Shown here piece after piece: positions 35,298 to 47,905 of a stretch of DNA of 64,000 bases. The stretch spans positions 126,777 to 190,776 of the forward strand of contig NW_003154745.1 in assembly GCF_000003605.2 (NCBI RefSeq). The letters are read 5' to 3'. The position numbers were made by a program, and so were the translations under genes. Numbering within the stretch: position 1 is the first letter of the stretch; each line of letters opens with the position of its first letter. The notes below the pieces were generated by a model, which was given only the letters and a program-made list of their open reading frames with translations, had not been told where the DNA came from and did no database searches. This DNA comes from Saccoglossus kowalevskii (Eukaryota; Hemichordata; Enteropneusta; Harrimaniidae).

Positions 35298-38200
35298 AAA
35301 ATCTTTCTTTTTTTTTACAATTCAGCAATATTCAATGGAGTAAGCATAAACTAAAATAAAAATTAAAAGTCAAACAATTGTTGCACATCTTTTGAAAGCT
35401 TACAACTGTAAGCCTTGCACTTATGTTCTTATATTTCATTATTATTGAAACCTTATTGTATTTTCATCAACTTATTTCAAATGTAACCAAATTAGAAATG
35501 TCACTTTTCTAAACAGTTGGAATAAAGCATTTTTTACGCTACAGCACGTTACCACAAGTATCATCAAACATATTTCTTTTTTATTGCCCCTTTGCAAACA
35601 ATATCCTGAGGAAAATTATTTAATTATGTTTAAAATTAATTAAATTTGACACTCACCTGTGTTACAAAACTACATTTTGAGCAAATGAAGCATACTCAAA
35701 TACGTAATCATGCAGTATAAACCAGCAGAGTGAGCAGAAAAGCTATTACCGGTATTTTGATCATTTCGTAATATCCAATCAAAAACAGTCACTCAATGTG
35801 AACTAATGTAATTGCTAAAGGCACCCACTCGTGTGTATGCGCTTAGTATGGTATTAAATAAAACATTTTAATTTCTTGAAATGTGCATATTTTGAAAAAC
35901 TATCGTGATGGATCAGTGGGGGGTCCAAAACAATGATGACAAACACTGCCTAAGGACAGGTTCAGGAAACATACAATTCCAATTACGCACTAAAAGAATG
36001 AAGAATGTATTATAGGTTAACAAAGCTGACATTTTAAAAAAAGCATGAAGTTTAGAGGGAGAAAATATACCTGTTTCAAAGTCAATGTGATTGAAAACAT
36101 GTAGGTATTGTTAATACCCTCCTTTATAATGAATTCCAATCATGTTTTGTTATACCCCCAGGCCAGCTTAACCAATACTAATATTTAATGTTTGCGCAAG
36201 AATGTATAAAGAATAGCTATTGCCTGTTGTTAACGGACAATTGCATGCACAATTAATATAGATCTCAAAAGGTACATAATGTAGTTTAGCAAATAAAGAA
36301 ACAAATAAAGCTCTGTACTGATACATACAGGGGGGAAAGCACACACATTACAGCCAACACACTGACATTAATACCAGTACTTCAGATTTTGCTATTCAAG
36401 ACTGGGGTTAAAATAGAGTAAATAAGCATTGAATATGACTGGTTTAATGTTTCTGGTTTCTATTGTTACTAATCAACTTCTAATAAATACAGGTCACACT
36501 GGGTGAACAATTATTGGCAGGTGTATTTACTGAATGTGATACCAATAACAGAAACACTACCAGTAAGTGTAAACACAACGTACACTGTGAATGAGCAAAC
36601 TATGTGGGGAAAAAAACACTCCCGAATAGGTACTTGAAAGCTTTAGGCAATACTTAAAATAAGTAAACTAGAGATTGAAAGAGTAGAAATCTATCAGCAA
36701 ATATAGCAATCGTCAGTATTTTGTATTAAAAAAAATAAGAAGGGAAGTTAGATTTTAACATATGAACACAAAAACCAGCAATTATCAGTATTGCATGAAA
36801 AGCATAGCATGTTGTATTTTAACGATGTAAGTGTTTTCACTTGTAGATCAATTTACAAATGTTTATACTGTTACCATTCTAGTCCAACTAATACATATCT
36901 GCCCTTTTAGAAGCACACACACTCCAGTATTATGAACTGTGAAAGTTCACACATAGTATTATCACTGAATTGACATTTGAGGACAAAAAGAAATATCATC
37001 AAAACTAAAATCAAACAGAATCAATCGAAGTCACTTTAACCCTTAACCTGCCAGCCCATGTACTTTTATATTGACTGGACCAAATAAGAGTTGAAAGTGT
37101 CAAGAGAACATGGTATGGTCAATCGACAAAAATAATATGTGTTATGTTAATGTTGAGTTCAGCAGCATGCAGATAAAATAGCCCAAAAAAACCAAATGCA
37201 AGAAATTAATTTTCCCACCTAAAATTTGGTCTAACATTTTTTACATTTTTATTTGTCATGCTTTTTTTGCTAATTTTGGATCTAAGACAAAATTTGCCAT
37301 CATGAAAATAATTACACAAATTTATTAAGTGAAAGGTGACAAGAGTCAACTTTTGGAAGAGTTATACACAAAAAAACAGGTGTCTAGGTGTTGAGTACAT
37401 GCAATATGCAGTACATCCTGACATTTTGCCACGCTATTCATTTGACATTTAATATAAAAATATTTTAGCTTAGTATTGTAAGGATTAAAAAGCAATAAAA
37501 TTATTAGCCAAAAAACAGCTCATAGCCCTGTAAAAAAACATGCCAAAATGGACAAAAGGTTGAAATATACATGTTACAGACAGTCTGCATAACTATAATG
37601 AAATAATATATTCTTACACTCCAGTGTTTGCTGTAGCTATGTGTTTAACTGTGGCAAAGTCTGGTGTTATTTCAAATATAGACTCTATAAATCACCCTCT
37701 GATCTGGTTATCAGCAAGAATAGTACACACTGCCCTAGGTCATTAAAGTTATCGCCTTTGCCAGATCAATATAATAGTTGATGAACACTTTATAAAGATA
37801 GATCAAACCTTAACCTTTGCACCAAGCCTTATACCATTGTTTACTAAGAACTATAAACATTAAAAAATACTGTACTACCTGTTCAAATGCCATAGTTGCA
37901 ATAACACAAATTACACATTATGTCAAGATGCCAATTGAAATGATTCACACATGAAAACATGTTAATATTAAATAATCATATTTTGTCTTCGGTTTACCAT
38001 ATGTATTAACATACTTGAAATTAGAGTTGTTAGTTGTTTCCATTGTTACGAGACACATTCATATGCAAATTAAAGTATATTATTATGTAAATTATCATCA
38101 TGGTGCTTTGGTACGAGGTAGAGCACAACAGAAGTACAATAGAAATTAATAAATTGCAATTAATATTGCATTGTTGTCAAGCATATTTTAACCACAATAA

Positions 38201-38812
38201 AATATATAAGTTATGTAATACAAAATTATGAATAAACGATTCATCAGTCAACAATATTCATAATTTATTCAATGACATTTACATGCAAACCGTACATAGG
38301 AACTTAAACGTAATGGTTACCAAAATAACACAATGCTTATAAGTGTGATGTCATCATTTGACTGCAAACCTCCAAACAGGAAACGTACATCTCCGCTTGT
38401 CCACAATGCATGTAAATTTACCTATTGACAATTGCATTTCTTATAAAATCACCAACCAAACAGTCGATATCAATGTGTTTCCAGCAACAAAGACACCATG
38501 GACTTCCAATTTATTTGTAGTGTGGCAATTTTTTAGCAACAATACACATTTTTTTTTAAGTTTTCACATAAAAATTATAATTTCACAATTTCACTAATAA
38601 GGTTACTATTCGGATTATAAATAAAGGCTTACTTTCAAGATTAAGGATTGTGATTGTGAACATGCGCTGTACTGTTTGAAGGTTAGTGTCCGGATGATGA
38701 TGTAACAATGATAAACACTGTGTACTTTATCTAGGTAATAAATGCCTTCGATTCAACCACATTAATTAGATCAGAAATACCCGGTAACAGCTACTATACT
38801 ATTAGAAAGGCA
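35298..38812. other. No gene recognised
   Basis: AT-rich, with a diverged family H copy at 37195-37345. Weak exon-like intervals with GT/AG on the minus strand near 35650 and 38630 are too short to call. Confidence 0.45.
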
Positions 38813-38857
38813 TCATATTTCCTCTATTAGAAGTGCATACTCTTTACAAATCTATAA

Positions 38858-39239
38858 ATTTTGTGATGCAAACGTTGAGGACGAAATGTATTTTTGTTTG
38901 ACTGTCAGCAATACAATGAATTGAGGCATGAGTATCTAGATTCAATTCTTAATGAAATAACTGGCATATCACGGGAACAAATACTGGTTCGTTTATTTTC
39001 AGGGCCAATAAGAAAACTTGCTCTTTTTATAGAAAAGGCTTTTTACAAAAGAAGAAATTTGTTGTACATCTGAATTTACTGAACTACACAATTGTATTGT
39101 TGATATATTATTTCAAGCTCTCTTTCATAACCTGTATTTGTAAATGTAATCGTTATTATTTAAGGTGACTTATAAGTCCACTGGGCTGGGCAGTTCTCTG
39201 AGCTGCAAGTAACTATAATAAATTACTTACTTACTTACA
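38858..39239 (+). pseudogene. LINE 3' end fragment with TTAC tail
   Basis: The frame reads CDANVEDEMYFCL, and after a one-base deletion continues CQQYNELRHEYLDSILNEIT and then IRKLALFIEKAFYKRRN before a stop. This is the last segment of a LINE ORF2, around its terminal Cys motif and C-terminal helix. About 200 bp of 3' UTR follow, ending in a TTAC repeat at 39224-39238. It is heavily 5'-truncated. It abuts another dispersed repeat (CTCTATTAG-type, 38813-38845). The tail differs from the ATTCT tail of the LINE ending at 42201, so the two probably belong to different subfamilies. Confidence 0.65.
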
Positions 39240-39479
39240 AAAATGTATTGTATTTCAATGGGCACAATATGTCGTATTCTAATGATCAAAAATACAACCC
39301 ATACAAATTGCATCAATTGGAGATGTGCTATGTGCTCCAATTGGAGATGCGCTCCAAATAGAGCAAATATGGTACATGTATATACACTTCACAATCAGCA
39401 TATTAAGGCCTCAATATTATAGAAACGTTATACAACAAGAGCCACAAATAAAATCTCCACATTACAGTAACCTAATACA

Positions 39480-39640
39480 CTACACTATATTTTTTTTTTT
39501 TTTTTTTTTTTTATGCCTTTTTGTTCCCTTACTTTTTATGTGGTTATTTTTCTTTTACTAATATCTGATTTGTAACCCTTTTCATCCCCTCCGGGGGATG
39601 TTGTGTGTTAATAAATAAATAAAAAATAAATTGTCCCTCT
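39480..39640 (+). mobile_element. Retroelement-like 3' tail with GC-rich hairpin and AATA repeats
   Basis: After a long T run (39488-39512), the sequence has a perfect short palindrome, ATCCCCTCCGGGGGAT (39584-39599), then TTGTGTGTT and an AATA repeat tail to about 39635. A similar GC-rich hairpin is found at 61785-61805 in the opposite sense. A hairpin before a simple-repeat tail is typical of non-LTR 3' UTRs. Confidence 0.4.
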
Positions 39641-39735
39641 CCGCTTGCTAGATTTATACTAATGCAGAAAAACTGTATACATCCTTGCAATGAATATTTT
39701 AATATATAATTTATATCCCAGTAATCTTTAAATTA

Positions 39736-39943
39736 CTGTAGAATACTTTATTTTCGCTTGGAATTTATTTTTGCTATTTTCGCTGAAGGGATGATTCCGT
39801 GAAAATAAAATCCAGCGAATATACTTTTTTTCCTATATTTCACATTAAACTCAACAAAAATCAGTGAAAATAAATTCCATACAAAACACCCAAAAAGCCT
39901 TTTCAGCGAAAATTAATTCCAGCGAAAATAAAGTATTCCACAG
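39736..39943. mobile_element. CTGTARAATAC-family element (208 bp)
   Basis: Full-length relative of the element at 1826-2016, in the same orientation, with CTGTAGAATACTTTATTTTC at the left end and the inverse at the right. TA lies on both sides. The interior keeps the CAGCGAAAATTAATTCC block. Confidence 0.8.
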
Positions 39944-40875
39944 TATACACCCTAACTACATTGAGACTAAGAAAATAATCCAAGCATATATGAAACTGCA
40001 TGAAAAGCCAACTACATGTATATCAAATTATGTGAAAATAGAGACATTAACCTAAAATACAAGCCATGTGATCATAAGCAACACAATTCAAATATTGTTT
40101 TCCATTGATTCGTAATAAATTATCAATAAGCAAGGTGTGCGTGTATGAAAAGACAAACAAGCGTGTTATAATAATAAATTAAAGATGTAAGATAGATAAG
40201 GATAACAAGTGTTGTATTATTTGTTTCTCATTATCAGATTAACATATGCTAACTCAGCAGAGACACATCTATCATTATGTCAAGAGATTGAATAAAATTA
40301 TAAAAAAAATACTGCATAGAGTGGCAAAATTTTTTTTAATTCAGACTGACAATCTCCCAGTGCGCTATAATGAGGCTGACATTCCTAAAGTTTAAAAGTT
40401 ATAGGCTATACTTACATAATGACTGATAGATGAAATATTTATTTTATAAGAGTACAGTTTGTGTTAAAGTTACTATAAATGTTTTGGTCCTTTTATTACG
40501 AAGCAATTAAAGGAATTATAAGAAAACAGGTGCATGCTTGTAACAATACTGAAAGTGAATAAGTAATGAAATGTTACATAATGTCTCTGATATTATGGAA
40601 CATAGCAGCTGCCATGCTCTTACTCAGAACATAATTACCATGTTTTCACAAGAAAAGTTGCCCTGGCGAAAGTAGTTCCTGGTAAAAGATAAGGATCTCA
40701 CAAACTTGCATTCACACCATTGTTTTTAAAAAGAGTGTAAATATGGCAGCTACTGGATGTGTTCACATCATTTTATATGCATGTGTATTACGGCCATGCC
40801 TTATCATCAAAAAGGGTTTATAATAAACTTCACCGATTTCAGACATGCTTAAACCGATCATATTTTAACTTAACA
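39944..40875. other. No gene recognised
   Basis: Between a TIR element and the LINE. A 40-bp interval at 40634-40674 has acceptor and donor matches on the minus strand, but the phase-0 frame needed after exon 2 is stopped. Confidence 0.45.
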
Positions 40876-42201
40876 TGTACTGGACTGCAGAAAGCACTAG
40901 ATTATTTACACAGCTGCACAACTAACTGAACACCAAAAAGACACAAATAGTTATCTTCAGGAAAATTGAAAGCAGGGCAGAATCCCTACAGATCAAATAT
41001 AATCAGGAAGATATAACAATCAAAGAACAATATACCTACTTAGGAGCCACTTTCAAATCAAATGGAAATGTACAAACAACATCAAGCAGACTGACAGACA
41101 ATGCAAACAAGCCACAACAAGTGCAATCACAAATATACCCAAATAATACAAACAATATACACATCAAACTGAAGCTCTTGAACAGATCCCAATATTAAGA
41201 TATGCAGGAAAGATTTGGGGTGTCTTGACAAATCCATTTATCTGGGATAAAACAGACAGAGAGAAATTTCAAATTCTGTAGAAATGCTCTCTGTTTGAAT
41301 AACAAATCAAGTAAAATAGCATGCTGTATGGAGTTACGGAGAGAACCACTCATAAACACATACAGTGGAGCAATTAAATACTCCCAACATATACAAGGAA
41401 TTGAAAATAAAAATCTGGCATACCATGCACTACAGGATATGAAAGGAAATAAATATTCGGGGATCCGGTTGTCAAGGCTACAACAAAATCTTAAAATCTT
41501 TGATATACATAAATGTATAGACAATATCCCTGTAAAAACACTACAAACTAAATTAAAAGAATACTACAGTGCATTGTGGAAGAAAGATAATATGAGAGAC
41601 GATGCAAAGTTACGGACTTATCATACATACAAAGACAATCTCAACATGGAACAATACATAACACTTATAGTCAAGATCATATAAGAGATTTAGCCAAATT
41701 TAGAACAAGCATGGAACAAGTAATCATAGATTAGCAATAGACACATGGATGAGAGACTATGCAAACATTGTAACCAAATAGAAGATGAAATACGCCTCCT
41801 AATAGACTGTAATATATACACGTAGAAATACTTTGTACAATGCAATAGAGTTAAACCAAGACTTCAGAAACTAAGACAAAAGATAAAAATTTGACTATAT
41901 AATGCAATTAAGGAATAAGACAATTGTATATGCTCTATTAAAGTAACTATTTGTTTCAATGTAAAAAAACAAACACTGCCTAACAATGTCAAAATTTATT
42001 ATCAAAATACGAGTAAAAGAACCAATTTCACAATCAAAATACTAGTAGTTTAGTCTAATGCTGCTATTTTCATTATTTATTTTTACTTAATACATTACTA
42101 ATGTTTTTAATTTTTTCAACTTCATTGATATCCATAACCAAAATAGAAATGTAATATTTTCTTTACGATGCCAATAAAGTACTATTCTATTCTATTCTAT
42201 A
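40876..42201 (+). pseudogene. Decayed non-LTR retrotransposon (LINE), 3' part of reverse transcriptase to tail
   Basis: Three reading frames give consecutive pieces of a LINE ORF2 C-terminus: TGLQKALDYLHS (40879-40914); NTKKTQIVIFRK followed further on by YTYLGATFKSNGN (from 40929); then RNALCLNN..ELRREPL and KLRTYHTYKDN (about 41230-41684). Last comes RLCKHCNQIEDEIRLLIDC (41745-41821), a C-x2-C-x7-[H>R]-x4-C knuckle in which the His is replaced. The order matches LINE RT thumb, connector and terminal CCHC. Frameshifts and stops make it inactive, and the 5' end, including the catalytic YxDD, is missing. The 3' end is an AATAAAG-type signal followed by a tandem ATTCT tail at 42181-42201, typical of target-primed insertion. 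Confidence 0.75.
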
Positions 42202-42239
42202 TATCTTGGGATACAAATGCACATCCATTGACTTCATGA

Positions 42240-42440
42240 ACTGATTCAAAATAGTCAAATGGTGGCCATTTTAGGCCAGAAATTTATCAACAGAAACAGA
42301 TTTCGCTCAGATTTGGTACATATGTACATACATTTTTCACTGGTATTTGTTCGAAGGTCTGATTCAAGATGGCAGACTGACCTGGCAAACAGCATAGTGC
42401 TCCCAGATAAAGGAACAATATGGCAGAATATATACATGTT
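42240..42440 (+). repeat. Family A-like repeat fragment beside the LINE tail
   Basis: Contains AAATGGTGGCCATTTTAGGC and TTCAAGATGGCAGACTGACC, resembling the family A core but more diverged. It starts directly after the LINE 3' tail at 42201. Confidence 0.35.
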
Positions 42441-44004
42441 TATATCACTTTCAGATACTCAACTTTTCATCAGTATTATGTAGGATTATCAGTTACACTA
42501 CTCAATACTTGATGCATTTTCACCATAAAGCCAATAAATCCTGTCATGCACAAGTTCTGCTATAGAAGCACACTAGACATAATTCAAAATATTTAATATG
42601 TGGGTTGCGGGTTTTGAGTTGCGGGCATTTATTACAGTACACATATTACCTAACTCATTTCCCAACTCATGAATAAATCAACAATTCAGTAGAGCTTCAA
42701 GATGTCCTACATGTATATTCCACACAAATACAACACCTATATCACAACCAACAAAAGAACAGCACCAATAAAAAAGAACAGTGAAGCCCAACGGTAAGTT
42801 GGAGTGCATGATTGCACTTCTGACAATCAAGCCAGTCTTAGAGGAAGGAACTAGCAAAACAAATTACAGTAACCTGTCAACTCTGAATTATTTGAGAACA
42901 CAAATCTTATTTTTATTAATTTTAATATATTTAAAGTCAAATAAAACAAACTTTGTGCTTCCGGTAACTGGGTACAAGAATTTTTATATATTTTACCCTT
43001 TTACCCGATGAGCCATACATTATTTTACACACATTTCACATTATTGCTAAATTAAAACCATGATTTTATCAGTCAGTTTTCAAGACAGATTACCTTAATG
43101 CAACACAGCACTCATTATCAACTACATAAAAAATATTGGTTGAATAATTCTAGCTAATATGCATAGAAATAAACAATTTAGGGCTCACTTGCATAAAACC
43201 CAGGATTTATTTCATTTGATCTAACCAATTCATTTTATTCTATTAGAGAAGCTATGATAGTCAATGGAATTCTGCTACAGAACATGTACATGTACAAAAG
43301 CAATGACAATACATGTGTATGTACCATATATCAAGATATTCAGCCAAACAATCTACAAGAAAGACAGTGCTAAGTATTTCTAAACATTAAAGGTTAGGAA
43401 ATGCTTGAAATTGTATTTGATTTGAAAAAATACTGAATGAAAACCGAACAAAGAACATTTATATTGTCACCTGATATATCAAAAATATTCAGTCTTCTGT
43501 TGTTGATATTGCAATGTTTCTACAGCTGTTGTTAATGTACTTACCAGTTTGGGAAGAATAAATGAATTGTAATAAAACTATATCATAAGAAAAATTCATC
43601 TGAGGTACATTATCAATAAGGGAAACGTTTGTGATCATTTTAGTGTCTTTCACAGGTGTGTAACAATGTAAACACTATAATATTTTTACAAAATAATGAC
43701 ACATGATATTTACATTCACCAGTTTTATCTCAAAAGTTACGGGTTATATGGGTTCCAAATATTCAATGTTGAGACCTGTATCTTGTACAGTTATTTTACT
43801 TGAAATCCATTTAGAAAATGGTTATGTGCGAAAAACATGCAGCAACATTTTTTTTAAGAAGTTTTAATTTTGTTTTCACAGATTACATGAATATCTCCAG
43901 CAAAATTAGCAAAAACAATTTCAAATTGAGTAATCCACCAATACTTGTTACAATTCTAATAAAAGTACACAAGAAACAAACAACACTGGCAAGTCCCTGC
44001 AAGT
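42441..44004. other. No gene recognised
   Basis: AT-rich. A strong minus donor (CTGGTAAGTAC) near 43545 follows an 11-codon phase-0 interval with a poor acceptor; not called. Confidence 0.4.
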
Positions 44005-44168
44005 TACCATATTTGCTCTATTAGTGGCGCATACACTTACAAAAATTACTGAGTTGTTTCTATTGTCAAAATAAGTATTATTTTAATGATTCACTATATA
44101 GCAAATGTGATTTTTGGTTTACATGCACTTGTATTGGAAATAGTTTCTAATAGAGCAAATACAACATA
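44005..44168. mobile_element. Short TIR element of the TTTGCTCTATTAG family
   Basis: ATATTTGCTCTATTAG at the left recurs inverted as CTAATAGAGCAAATAC at the right, with TA near both ends. Single ends of the same family lie near 11480-11507, 32258-32272, 34703-34720, 38813-38845, 39350-39378 and 41930-41945. About 230 bp to its right is the exon at 44397. Confidence 0.55.
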
Positions 44169-44396
44169 TCACGATACAAAATTAAAATCATACATAGTAA
44201 CGCCAGAAAGTAGTAATATTATAGGTCAGAGAAACAATTCTACATTTTTAGTAGTGAATAGTGCCCAAGATAAAAATGGGAAATATATCACAGGCCTAAG
44301 GTCAACAGTGTTAGACACTCAAATAATATTAAAGCATACGAATGGCATACACACATTATCAATAGTGACATGTGTAAATAGCATAGTTTGTCCTAC

Positions 44397-44475
44397 CTGG
44401 TCTGTTTTCACAGGTTTTATAAGTGGCAAGATACTTTTTCGCTCCATTCGTCTCTCTGCCTTAGTGAGGTGTGTT
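44397..44475 (-). CDS. Second coding exon of the same unidentified minus-strand gene
   Basis: Read on the minus strand, a 79-bp exon lies between a pyrimidine-rich acceptor (run of T, then ACAG) at 44476 and a CAG|GTAGGA donor at 44397. Its first base completes the split codon of the exon ending at 49494. Then 26 codons read THLTKAERRMERKSILPLIK followed by PVKTDQ, and the exon ends in phase 0. The segment is basic and probably helical or disordered, with no domain I can name. The other two frames are interrupted by stops. A 131-codon ORF on the opposite strand (44086-44481) covers this exon and is treated as its shadow. The following exon must start in phase 0 further left; I could not place it with confidence. 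Confidence 0.55.
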
Positions 44476-44534
44476 CTGTAAAAAAAATTTTAAAAATTAA
44501 ATTTAAAAGGGTAAAATCTAAATAACTACATGTA

Positions 44535-44741
44535 CTGTAAAATACTTTATTTTAGCTGGATTTAATTTTTGCTGGATAGACTTTTTTGGTGTTTTGTATG
44601 AGATTTATTTTCAATGGTTTTTGACAAGTTGAATGTAAAATATAGGAAATGTGGTATATCGCTGGATTTTATTTTCAATGAATCATTCTTTCAGCGAAAA
44701 TAGCGGAAATTAATTCCAAGTGAAAATAAAGTATTCCACAG
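44535..44741. mobile_element. CTGTARAATAC-family element (207 bp), inverted orientation
   Basis: Same terminal inverted repeats and TA flanks; the interior is reversed relative to the copies at 1826 and 39736. It sits only 60 bp upstream (in gene direction) of the exon at 44397-44475, within the first intron of the minus-strand gene. Confidence 0.8.
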
Positions 44742-47048
44742 TATATACATAAATGACTGATCATAGTTTTCCACAACAAGTCTATGCTTCTACTGTCAGT
44801 AACAGTAAATTTAAAGGGAAAAAAGAAAGATTTACTAAAAATCTCAACATGAAAAGCACTTTTAGGAGGTAATTGTTTGAAATCATGGGTGGCTGGAAAC
44901 TGTACAATTTTATTTTTCTTGAATGTCATTGTGCCATAATTTTGTTCTTGCAACACTTTGCATGCAATTTTTTTTTTTTTAAACTTTTTTTAACAAATCA
45001 TCTCGGCCCCATGATTTCAAATGGCCAATCCCTTATACAATAATATGAGAATTACAGTTATATTTAATAACTTTATTAATCAGTGAAGTCCTGATAATCA
45101 ATTCAAGTGGTAGCTGTACTACGACCTGTAGTTCAAAATCATAGGTAGAGCAAATAGACACAAGTAGCAGCACACTTGAAGGCTCCAAATATAAAGTGTG
45201 ATAATTTATTTAAATAATGATAACTCACAAAATAAAATACAGTCTTTCACAAAAAGACATTACTGCCCTTATTTTGATACTGTAACTTTTTCAAATGTTT
45301 TGTGCATTTAATGGAGGTGAAGTATAACTTTTTTTTATATTCATCATGCGAAGTAATCTTATTTCATAATCACTAAAACATTGGTATAGGATAGAGGTGC
45401 ATAGTTATCACCTGAAAATACAATTCTTGTGATACAAATTGTACATACAAAATGCTTTGATGGATAAACTTCACAATGACCTTAATAATTTTGTTAAAAA
45501 TCTTCATGAAGATAATGCCCCGATAGTCCAAATTTTCAAACTCGTAAATATGGGATTACAATGATTCAACATGGCTGCACATTTTGTTGTGCATATGAAC
45601 ACAAACTATGACGTCACGGTAAGGTGTGATAATTTAAAATATAGAGTAAATTGTCAACATTCAGTGTTTCGTACTTTACCCTAACCATAATTTTCTAATT
45701 GCCAATATGAGTTGCACATTGAACAAATAACAAAACAAAGTAATTACACAACCTTGATGTGAGAGGAAATAATCGAAGATGAAAGTTTGTTTGGTAATGT
45801 CATTTTATAGATTAATAGTTGATATCTACCATGCTTGTGTCTAAGACAAAGTTTATTCATCTAGAAAGTATTTGGTATGTACTGATTTTATTGCTAAGAA
45901 TGTATTTTGGAATGATCACTATACACACCTATTTCTACACCAGCCCCACCTTCTTTAAAGAATGTTTGTAGAAAATTCACATTATCTGAATTCAGAAATC
46001 AACTGAACAAGCAAGTCATAATTCCATTGCGAATAAGTCATGAATAACCTATATGACGGCCTGCAGCATTAAAAATGTTTGAAGCAAAACAAATCATTAA
46101 AAGCCAACATCATTAAAATGGCTTATGAAGTTGACAAACATGTCTGTCGGAGACAGTATTTTGCTGGCCAACATTATAAATAAATGTATAACATGTACAT
46201 CTTTCTGAAAACTGAAGCGTTGCTAAGGAAACAAAAGTAGATGTTTAATAGCCTACACGCACATGTACATATAATAATATATTAAGTGCATACATTTTAA
46301 AAATTCACAACTAGTTTAAATGAACTACTAAAAATAATATACTGCTTCAACCACATATGGCTGAAACGTATTATTAAGTGAACCAACCCAGATTTTAATG
46401 TCAAGCAATTCACAAAAGTCTGGATTGCAGAGTGTTGGAAAATACTGAAACAAGTATAAGTACTGAATTGGTCACTAAACCTAAAAATTCATTGTTGGCA
46501 CTCAAATAATAATGCAATTCACACATAAAATAAATCTAAAAAACAAAAACAAAATCGAAAAAAAAGGTCAAATTTGTTGTGATATTCTCAATTGTATTCC
46601 AGTCATGTCTTTTACAACAAAATGTAACTCCAACTGAAAGGCTATATATGCAATTCTATACACCACATGGGGTGACACTCAAAAACAAAACATCACACTG
46701 TAGATGACTTTTTTAACCTAGAATTTACTTTCGCTGCAGCAATAAATCAGCTAAAAATTCAGGTATAAAGGTGACTTAGCTTAACTTTAAATTTCTAAAT
46801 ATATTTGAAAAAAAAATGTTGCATGCCACCAGCAAGTTTTTATTTGAATGGGCTGGCCTAAAATGCAATCGCACCTATATTTTACATGCAACCCAGTGAA
46901 AATAGATTACATGCTGTTCACATTTACGGTAAAACAACAAAACATGTATGAAATATTCCAAAATTCTGTGTTTTTTTTTATAAATAATGGTGATACACAA
47001 GTCTGTGAGCAACTGCAGAGTTTCCATATTTGACTCGCAATTATTTCT
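44742..47048. other. Intron 1 of the minus-strand gene, right of the TIR element
   Basis: AT-rich with no coding signal; a palindromic CRE (TGACGTCA) sits at 45609-45616. Confidence 0.4.
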
Positions 47049-47050
47049 TA

Positions 47051-47605
47051 CAGCAAGTCTCAGAAGTATTGGGGCAGCCAATTTGCAAATTCGCTAGCGA
47101 ATTGGCTAACTGCTTTGGTTTTGACTGAACGGTTTGCTTTCAATCTCTTGCTGGCATCGTTCTGTGGTCACACCCACTCTGGATGAATCTATATCACAGT
47201 AGGGGGTCGGCCGATTTTCTCCCTGATTTATAGAAACTGTTTCTCAACTTGTCTCTTTATTTTGTTTCAATCAGTGTTCAAGATGGTGAATATAGTGAAT
47301 ATTGCGGAGTACTCACATTTATCATATTATCACTTGTATGCCCAGCTGACTCTNNNNNNNNNNNNNNNNNNNNNNNNNNNNNNNNNNNNNNNNNNNNNNN
47401 NNNTTCAGGGGAATCCAGACATGTTCCAGGCTACGTAAAAGCATACTATGTTCCCTAATGCGATATAGACTCGCCCAGAGTGGACACGACCACGAGTCGG
47501 TGCCAGCGAGATTCGAAAGCCAACTGTTTAGTCAAAACCCAAGCAGTTAGCCAATTCGCTAGCGAGTTTGCAAATTGGCTGCCCCAATACTTCTGAGACT
47601 TGCTG
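47051..47605. mobile_element. Long terminal-inverted-repeat element interrupted by an assembly gap
   Basis: The left end CAGCAAGTCTCAGAAGTATT recurs inverted at the right end, and the pairing continues for roughly 150 bp with scattered mismatches. TA lies on each side (47049-47050 and 47606-47607). Each arm contains the palindrome AATTCGCTAGCGAATT or a near copy of it. The central 200 bp hold the N gap. No transposase frame is visible. Confidence 0.8.
47354..47403. other. Assembly gap (50 N)
   Basis: A run of 50 N inside the long inverted-repeat element at 47051-47605. The hairpin-forming arms probably blocked assembly. Confidence 0.95.
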
Positions 47606-47744
47606 TAAAGAAGATTTTTTATTCATTGCATGCTTCACAAACACAGAGTAAAAAATCAACCAACTAACATTTTCACCACCAGTTCCCTTTTTTCATCACA
47701 AATTCACAAAATACTCCTGTATAGTCCATACTTTCCTTCATTAG

Positions 47745-47905
47745 ACTGGGACAAAAATAGCCAATTTTTTGAGTAAAAACTGTAAATTGACTCTAGTTTT
47801 GCTTGTTGGCTTCAAAATTAGGGTTCATTTCCAGAAATATTGAAGAATATAAGAAAAAAGTTCAGAAAATTTGGACAAGAAAGTCTGGTGGAGAAAAAGC
47901 TAAAA
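47745..47905 (-). repeat. Dispersed repeat (family H), minus copy
   Basis: The reverse complement matches 2215-2400 closely (TTCTTCAATATTTCTGGAAA, TGAACCCTAATTTTGAAGCC). It starts about 140 bp after the TIR element ending at 47605. Confidence 0.55.

Noticed and set aside
35651-35695. Minus-strand VCFICSKCSFVTQ next to a GTGAGT donor, zinc-finger-like
   Set aside because: Only 13 codons, with a stop just upstream and a poor acceptor; the Cys pattern is too short to mean anything.
40634-40674. Minus-strand interval with acceptor and donor, considered as exon 3
   Set aside because: The phase-0 frame required by exon 2 has a TGA; the other frames do not fit.
41195-41524. 109-codon minus ORF
   Set aside because: Antisense of the LINE fragment.
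44086-44481. 131-codon plus ORF
   Set aside because: It overlaps a TIR element and the antisense of the better-supported exon at 44397-44475.
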